Assembly: GCA_023386835.1 (NCBI GenBank)
Contig: JAEWIY010000073.1
Span: 1-46,959 of the forward strand
Length of the DNA stretch: 46,959 nt
Source: Verrucomicrobiota bacterium
GTDB lineage: Bacteria; Verrucomicrobiota; Verrucomicrobiia; Opitutales; Opitutaceae
Direction of reading: 5' to 3'
Made by a program: the position numbers and the translations under genes. Shown one piece after another: positions 42,476 to 46,959 of this stretch. Position 1 is the stretch's first letter. Every line of letters starts with the position of its first letter. The notes under the pieces were generated by a model, which did not search any database, was not told the origin of the DNA, and saw only the letters and a list, made by a program, of their open reading frames with translations.

Positions 42476-42885
42476 TGCGCAGCACGGCCAACGAATCGGC
42501 GTCAGAAACGCCCAACATCGACCTCGCGCCGATGATCGACTGCGTCTTCCTGCTGCTGATCTTCTTTATCGTGACGAGTGTCTTCGTGCGCGATCCCGGC
42601 GTGGAGGTCGAACGGCCGGATGTCAGCGGCACCGACTCCGCCGAACGCACGGCACTGCTCGTCGCCATCGATTCCCAGGATCGGCTGTTTTTTGACGGCC
42701 AGCAGATCGAGCTCGACCAAGTCGCCGCCTTGCTCCGGCAGAGCGCGGTCGATCCCACCACACCGGTGATCATTCGGGCAGACCGGCGCGCCTCCCATGG
42801 TGTTTTTGCCGCTGTGTACACGGAAGCGAAACGCGCCGGACTCGCGGAGGTCCAGTTCGCCACCACCCGCACCGAAACGCCCTGA
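42472..42885 (+). CDS. exbD: ExbD/TolR biopolymer transport protein
   Basis: 137 residues. A short cytoplasmic N-terminus is followed by the single transmembrane helix NIDLAPMIDCVFLLLIFFIVTSVFV, with the essential membrane Asp in PMIDCVF. The periplasmic domain shows LLVAIDSQDRLFFDGQQIELDQVAALLRQSA and VIIRADRRASHGVFAAVYTEAKRAGLAEVQFAT. It converts proton flux through ExbB into TonB movement. Its ATG overlaps the exbB stop (ATGA). Confidence 0.94.
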   Translation: MMRSTANESASETPNIDLAPMIDCVFLLLIFFIVTSVFVRDPGVEVERPDVSGTDSAERTALLVAIDSQDRLFFDGQQIELDQVAALLRQSAVDPTTPVIIRADRRASHGVFAAVYTEAKRAGLAEVQFATTRTETP

Positions 42886-42898
42886 GCTCCGCTGCTCG

Positions 42899-43672
42899 AT
42901 GAGCGCCAGCGAGTCCACGCCCCCCACCGCCGCCCCGATCGCACCGACCGTGCAACCCTCCGCCATCGTGGCATCGACGTTTGATCCCGCGCTCTCCGAT
43001 CGCAGTCCCTGGAGCGTGCATCTCTCCGCGGCGCTGGGGGGCGCTGCGATCAGCCTGCTGATCCTGCTCGCGCTTCATTACGCGCAACACGTGGAGTCCA
43101 CGCCACCAGCCGTGCCGCCGCGCGAGCTGCGCGCCGTCGCCCTGCCGCCATTGCCACCACCTCCGACCGTGGCCACGCGCCAGCCGCCGCCGCCGGAGTT
43201 GATGGAGATGAATCCGGTTCCGACCGGCAGCCCGATCACGTTTGTCGTGCCGATCGACCCGATTCCGGTGCCGCATCACTACGCCGCGCCGATGATCTCG
43301 TTTTCGCCCGGCGATTTTCGGCCGGACAGTCGTCCGCTCCCGCCGCCCTCGGACCACATCTTTCATGCGGTGGAGGTCGACCGTATCCCGGTGCCCATTT
43401 ACCGAAAGGTCCCGCGGGTCCCGCACGACATGCTGCGCACCCTCTCGGACACCAAGGTGCGCCTGACGTTTGTCGTCAACGTGCGCGGGCAGGCGGAGAA
43501 CATCACCGTGCTGAAGGCGGAGACGAGGGAGTTCGGCGAACTCGTGGCCGAAGCCGTCGCGGAATGGCGCTTCGAACCCGCGGTGAAGGACGGCCGCCGC
43601 GTTCGCTGCTTCGTCCTGCAAGCCGTCACCGTCAAACCGCCAGGCGGCGGCTCACCGTTCTCGGTCGATTGA
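42899..43672 (+). CDS. tonB: TonB energy transducer
   Basis: 257 residues from the ATG at 42899. N-terminal cytoplasmic stretch, transmembrane helix (VHLSAALGGAAISLLILLALHYA, about 42-64), Pro-rich periplasmic spacer (VESTPPAVPPREL through PPPPTVATRQPPPPEL), and a C-terminal TonB domain (KVRLTFVVNVRGQAENITVLKAETREFGELVAEAVAEWRFEPAVKDGRRVR, about 185-238). The YP-type turn of the C-terminal domain reads PIYRKVPRVPHDML. It links the ExbB/ExbD motor to outer-membrane receptors such as the one at 13.9-16.5 kb. It starts 13 nt after exbD. Confidence 0.92.
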   Translation: MSASESTPPTAAPIAPTVQPSAIVASTFDPALSDRSPWSVHLSAALGGAAISLLILLALHYAQHVESTPPAVPPRELRAVALPPLPPPPTVATRQPPPPELMEMNPVPTGSPITFVVPIDPIPVPHHYAAPMISFSPGDFRPDSRPLPPPSDHIFHAVEVDRIPVPIYRKVPRVPHDMLRTLSDTKVRLTFVVNVRGQAENITVLKAETREFGELVAEAVAEWRFEPAVKDGRRVRCFVLQAVTVKPPGGGSPFSVD

Positions 43673-43674
43673 GC

Positions 43675-45051
43675 ATGCGATCCGTTCTCCCGTCCATCCG
43701 CTCTTTCCGGTCGCTGCCTGTACTGCTGGCAGCACTACTCTCGATCGCCGCCAAGGCACCGCCGCCAGTCGCACCGCCGGCGCTCGACCCGCTGAAAGTC
43801 GTCAACCAGAGCTACGGTTTCCTGCGGGAACGCGAACCCGAGATGTCGGAGGTCGAGTACGCGTTGTACGAACGCATGCTGCCGATCGTGGAGACTGCGC
43901 CCGAAACGGCGCTGACGCTGCTCGAGACGATGCTGGCGGACGACAAACCCGAGAGTGCCGCCTTCGAGTTCGTGCTGGGCAATGTCTATTTTACACTCAA
44001 GCGGATGGACGGAGCCGAGCGGCACTATCGCAAGGCGGTCGATCAGTACCCGACGTTCCTGCGGGCTTGGGTAAACCTCGGCGCCGTTCACTTCGCCGCC
44101 GAAAAATACCGCGAGGCGATTCCGTGCTTCGCGCGTGCGGTGGCCCTGGGCGATCGCGACGCGGCCACGTACGGATTGCTCGCCGCCTCGCTCCGGCACG
44201 CAGGCAACCTTTTTGCCGCCGAGTCCGCCTACAAAAGCGCGATGACGGCCGATCCGCTTAACCCGGACTGGATCAACGGCCTGCTGGAAATCTATCTCAC
44301 CACCGAGCAGTTCGGCCCTGCCACCGCGCTGGCGCGCGAACTCGTGCACGTCCGGCCCGAAGAGCCGCGGCACTGGCACCTGTACGCCGGGTTGCTCGTC
44401 CGGCAGGAGCGGTCCGCGGAGGCAATCGCTGCTCTCCGACTCGCCGCCGACCTGAAGCTTTTGACGCCCGATCTCTGGCAGCTGCTCGGAGACCTTTATG
44501 CCGAGGTGGGATTGTCCGCGGCGGCGGGCGACGCGTATTCACATTCTGGTGACAGTGTTCAGGGCCCCCGCGCCCTCGTCTACGCGGAGGTGCTGCTGGA
44601 TCGCCACGACTGGCGGGCGGCCTCCGAGGTCCTGAACGGCCTGCCGGCTCCGGAGAGCCGCACAGACCGGGCGCGATTCCTGCGCATTCGGGCGCGGCTG
44701 GCCTGGGCACAGAACCAGGAGCCGGAGGCCCGAGCATTACTCGAAGAAGCGCTGACGCTGGATCCCTTGAACGGCCCGGCGCTGCTCGCCCTCGCGGAGG
44801 TTCACCGCGGGCAGAACCGTCTCGCCGAGGCGGAGATCTGCCTCGAGCAGGCGGCGCAAGTCACCGACTCAGCTTTTTCCGCGCAAGTGGAGCTCGCGCA
44901 ACTGGCGCTCCACTTGCGCGATTACCCCCGTGCGGTCCGGCACACGCGGTCCGCGCTCGAACTGCAGCCTTCCCCTGAACTCGAGGATTTCCTCACCCGC
45001 CTCAACGCGCTGGTTGACCATGAAAACTCCGCGTCTGCTCCCTCGTCCTGA
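43675..45051 (+). CDS. Secreted tetratricopeptide-repeat protein of the TonB locus
   Basis: 458 residues from the ATG at 43675. A signal peptide (RSVLPSIRSFRSLPVLLAALLSIAAKA) is followed by about ten TPR units from residue 75 on, for example AAFEFVLGNVYFTLKRMDGAERHYRKAV, PTFLRAWVNLGAVHFAAEKYREAIPCFARAV and NGPALLALAEVHRGQNRLAEAEICLEQAAQ. TPR proteins are regular members of TtpC/ExbB/ExbD/TonB2 loci (where they are needed for uptake in Vibrio-type systems) and may bridge the complex to cargo or partners. It starts 2 nt after the tonB stop. The 3' end overlaps the next gene by 32 bp. Confidence 0.9.
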   Translation: MRSVLPSIRSFRSLPVLLAALLSIAAKAPPPVAPPALDPLKVVNQSYGFLREREPEMSEVEYALYERMLPIVETAPETALTLLETMLADDKPESAAFEFVLGNVYFTLKRMDGAERHYRKAVDQYPTFLRAWVNLGAVHFAAEKYREAIPCFARAVALGDRDAATYGLLAASLRHAGNLFAAESAYKSAMTADPLNPDWINGLLEIYLTTEQFGPATALARELVHVRPEEPRHWHLYAGLLVRQERSAEAIAALRLAADLKLLTPDLWQLLGDLYAEVGLSAAAGDAYSHSGDSVQGPRALVYAEVLLDRHDWRAASEVLNGLPAPESRTDRARFLRIRARLAWAQNQEPEARALLEEALTLDPLNGPALLALAEVHRGQNRLAEAEICLEQAAQVTDSAFSAQVELAQLALHLRDYPRAVRHTRSALELQPSPELEDFLTRLNALVDHENSASAPSS

Positions 45052-46228
45052 TCTTTTCGGACGACTCCTCTCCGGGCTGCTCCTCGTGGGCGCTCCGTTG
45101 GTCCCGGCCGCACTGCACGCCGCTTCATCCAGCAATCAATATCAACTCTTCGTCGGCCTCGACCTCGAGGTTCCGTGGAAGGAAGGGTTTCGCTCCGTGC
45201 GCAACGCCGTTAACCGCAACCTCGGCGTGGAGATCGAAGCGGATGGCGAGCTGCACCGCGTCCGATTGGAGCGCGCCGGCAATCTTCGTATGCGTCGCGA
45301 ACTCAAGGTCAGCCGCGCTCCAGTGAAGATCGAAGGTCTGAATACCGAGCGTTGCTACTCCATGTGGAACGACCCGGCGCGCACCTGGATGCGTGCGGAG
45401 ATCACGATGGAGTCCCAAACCGAGGTGCAGCTGCAGGAGGTCACACACGACCTGCTGGGCATGAACAACCTTGTAATCACGGAAGGCTTCATTCCGGCCG
45501 CGGTGAAGGAGGCCCTCCGGGACGCGCAGTTCCAGAAGGCGGAAGACCAATACATGCGCATTTCACGGCCGAAGTTGACCGATCAGGGATGGGCCGATCG
45601 CATCAACCAGGAACTGGACGCGGAGCAATTCGACGCCATCGAAGCGATCTTCGACGTCTCCGCGGCCGAAACCATCGCCGACGCCTATGTCGTCCTCCTG
45701 ACCAACTACAAGGTGCCGGGGCGGACCGAACCGTATCGTTTTATCTACACCCAGGCGATCGGCACCGTCGACAGCCGGCCCCGACGCGTCCGGCTGTTCT
45801 CGGACGGCCTGCCCCCCGGTTACGAGATCATCGACTCGTCCGTTCATCTCTATGCCTACGGCACGGAGTACGCGAGCAACCTGTCGGAAAAAGCCGTCGA
45901 CGTATCCATGGAACAGGCGATCGATCTGCTGATCGCGTCGCACCTCAGCTCCAACCGCGGCAAGACCCTGCGGGCGCAGCCGATCTGGCAGACCGCGCCC
46001 GCCAACTTTCGGTCCCGCCTCGACATCAAGGCGCTTCCGCGACGAGCCACCCTTGAGATCGACGAAAAGGGTCAGGTCCAAGCGGTTCTGGATGACGAAG
46101 GCCAGCCGCTGCGGTTGACCGGGCTCGCCCAGTCGGTGCTGACCGATACGCGCTACTTGCCGGCTTTGGAGAACGGCGCGCCTGTCGCCAGCACACTTCG
46201 GATCGACCCCACCAAGTATTTCCAGTAG
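45020..46228 (+). CDS. Secreted protein of unknown function, copy 1 of a tandem pair
   Basis: 402 residues from the ATG at 45020, which lies inside the end of the TPR gene (32-bp overlap). A signal peptide (PRLLPRPDLFGRLLSGLLLVGAPLVPAALHAA) precedes a soluble protein starting SSNQYQLFVGLDLEVPWKE. The middle contains GLNTERCYSMW, WADRINQELDAEQFDAIEAIFDVSAAETIADAYVVL and VRLFSDGLPPGYEIIDSSVHLYAYGTEYASNLSEKAVDV. I do not recognise the family. The next gene is a close paralogue. Position directly after tonB-TPR suggests a role in the periplasm or outer membrane tied to this TonB system. Confidence 0.8.
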   Translation: MKTPRLLPRPDLFGRLLSGLLLVGAPLVPAALHAASSSNQYQLFVGLDLEVPWKEGFRSVRNAVNRNLGVEIEADGELHRVRLERAGNLRMRRELKVSRAPVKIEGLNTERCYSMWNDPARTWMRAEITMESQTEVQLQEVTHDLLGMNNLVITEGFIPAAVKEALRDAQFQKAEDQYMRISRPKLTDQGWADRINQELDAEQFDAIEAIFDVSAAETIADAYVVLLTNYKVPGRTEPYRFIYTQAIGTVDSRPRRVRLFSDGLPPGYEIIDSSVHLYAYGTEYASNLSEKAVDVSMEQAIDLLIASHLSSNRGKTLRAQPIWQTAPANFRSRLDIKALPRRATLEIDEKGQVQAVLDDEGQPLRLTGLAQSVLTDTRYLPALENGAPVASTLRIDPTKYFQ

Positions 46229-46244
46229 CTTTCGGGAGCGCGGC

Positions 46245-46268
46245 GTGCCGGGGGCGTCATCCCGGCAC
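46245..46268 (+). other. Hairpin between tandem paralogues
   Basis: GTGCCGGG (46245-46252) pairs with CCCGGCAC (46261-46268) around an 8-nt loop, in the 52-bp gap between the two secreted genes. No T-tract follows, so it may be an mRNA processing or stability element rather than a full terminator. Confidence 0.4.
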
Positions 46269-46280
46269 ACGTGAACGCTC

Positions 46281-46959
46281 ATGAATGCTCCACGCCTCCT
46301 CCCCCTCGGTGTGTCGCTGCTGATCGGGGTCTCCAACCTCGCCGCCCAAGCGCCCGATCGCGGCGAAGCTCGCACGACCAACCCAGCTGCGTCCCAGTAC
46401 CAGCTTTTTGTCGGACTCGATCTCGAAGTTCCGTGGAAAGATGAATTCAGACCGATTCGCCGGGCGTTGAACCGAAATCTTGGCGTGGAGATCCACGCCG
46501 ATGGCGCACTGCACCGGGTGCTGCTGGAACGGGTGGGCAACGTTCGCATGCGCCACGAACTCAAGCTCAGCCGGGCGCCCATCAGTATTGTTGGATTGAA
46601 TACCGAGCGTTGTTACTCCCCGTGGGCTGATCCCGCCCGCAAATGGATGCGGGCCGAGATCACCATGAGCTCCCAGTCGGATGTCCAGATTCAGGAGACC
46701 ACTGCGGACATGCTGCGCCTGGATCAGCAGGTTCTGTTGGAGCCATCGCTGGGAGGCCCGTCGCTGGCGGAACTGGAGGCAGCCCGGGCGCAGCGTGAAG
46801 CCAGATACGAGCAATCACTCATCGTCACGACCGCAACGAATCTCGGCGATCGCGGTTGGTCCAACCGGCTCAATACCGACTTGGACCAGGAATTGTTCGA
46901 CGCGATTGAGGCCACGTTCCAGGTCTCGGCCGCGGAGACGATTGCAGATGCGTATATCG
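46281..46959 (+). CDS. Secreted protein of unknown function, copy 2 of a tandem pair (3' end outside window)
   Basis: 226 residues are visible from the ATG at 46281; the frame is open to the window edge. The signal peptide reads NAPRLLPLGVSLLIGVSNLAAQ. From there it aligns with the preceding protein: ASQYQLFVGLDLEVPWKDEF, RNLGVEIHADGALHRV, RMRHELKLSRAPISIVGLNTERCYSPW, WMRAEITMSSQ, and FDAIEATFQVSAAETIADAYI. By eye about 60-65 percent of residues are identical over the N-terminal 110 mature residues. The segment around residues 140-190 (LLEPSLGGPSLAELEAARAQREARYEQ) is much more divergent and charged. Duplicate of the upstream gene; function unknown. Confidence 0.8.
   Translation, partial: MNAPRLLPLGVSLLIGVSNLAAQAPDRGEARTTNPAASQYQLFVGLDLEVPWKDEFRPIRRALNRNLGVEIHADGALHRVLLERVGNVRMRHELKLSRAPISIVGLNTERCYSPWADPARKWMRAEITMSSQSDVQIQETTADMLRLDQQVLLEPSLGGPSLAELEAARAQREARYEQSLIVTTATNLGDRGWSNRLNTDLDQELFDAIEATFQVSAAETIADAYI

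Noticed and set aside
1..46959. tRNA, rRNA, CRISPR arrays, insertion sequences, prophage or attachment sites
   Set aside because: No tRNA-like T-loop with flanking stem, no regularly spaced repeats, no transposase or integrase motif was seen on reading both strands.

Overview
The window is about 47 kb of high-GC (roughly 65 percent) bacterial DNA, densely coding, with many GTG/TTG starts and 1-4 nt gene overlaps. Gene content points to a Gram-negative, polysaccharide-degrading member of Verrucomicrobiota, most like Opitutaceae. The signs are secreted GH9, GH5 and GH88 enzymes, a TonB-dependent receptor, an ECF sigma/Ser-Thr kinase pair, DUF5069 and DUF6498 proteins, a DUF3450-ExbB-ExbB-ExbD-TonB-TPR locus and a tiny lysine-rich histone-H1-like peptide. 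The taxonomic call is an inference from family content, not from a marker gene.

Layout. 1-3.7 kb: 3' end of a DUF255/YyaL-type protein and a secreted GH9 enzyme. 3.9-5.3 kb: a compact stress-type locus (membrane protein, Spy/CpxP-like protein, ECF sigma factor). 5.3-10.6 kb, minus strand: a membrane spermidine-synthase-like protein with a degraded active site, an exported protein-L-isoaspartate methyltransferase, a soluble exported double TonB_C protein and a membrane-anchored SDR. 11-16.5 kb: ECF sigma, Ser/Thr kinase, TonB-dependent receptor. 16.6-21.2 kb: a Cys-motif protein, a small convergent ORF, an XRE regulator, a GH5 enzyme and a CrtI-like FAD oxidoreductase. 21.2-26.7 kb: a DUF6498 membrane protein, a frameshifted metallo-beta-lactamase-fold remnant, an FKBP lipoprotein, a lipid kinase, two secreted unknowns and VKOR. 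26.7-29.6 kb: GH88 and an M20 peptidase. 29.7-35.3 kb, plus strand: pdxH, hybrid kinase, sixA, RmlD-like SDR, lipoate-ligase-like protein and a cation-exchanger-like protein. 35.3-39.6 kb: an unknown protein, the histone-like micro-gene with a strong terminator, then a minus-strand kinase-ppnP-DUF5069-unknown group. 39.8-46.96 kb: the Ttp/TonB energy-transduction operon, ending in two tandem paralogous secreted proteins; the second runs off the window.

How they fit together. The glycoside hydrolases, TonB-dependent receptor and dedicated TonB complex suit capture and import of plant or algal polysaccharide fragments. Signalling is rich: two hybrid kinases without an HPt domain, a SixA phosphatase translationally coupled to one of them, two ECF sigma factors and a coupled kinase. 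The least explained parts are the tandem secreted paralogues attached to the TonB operon, the 26-residue basic peptide gene, the MBL-fold remnant and the degraded membrane synthase beside an exported repair methyltransferase.
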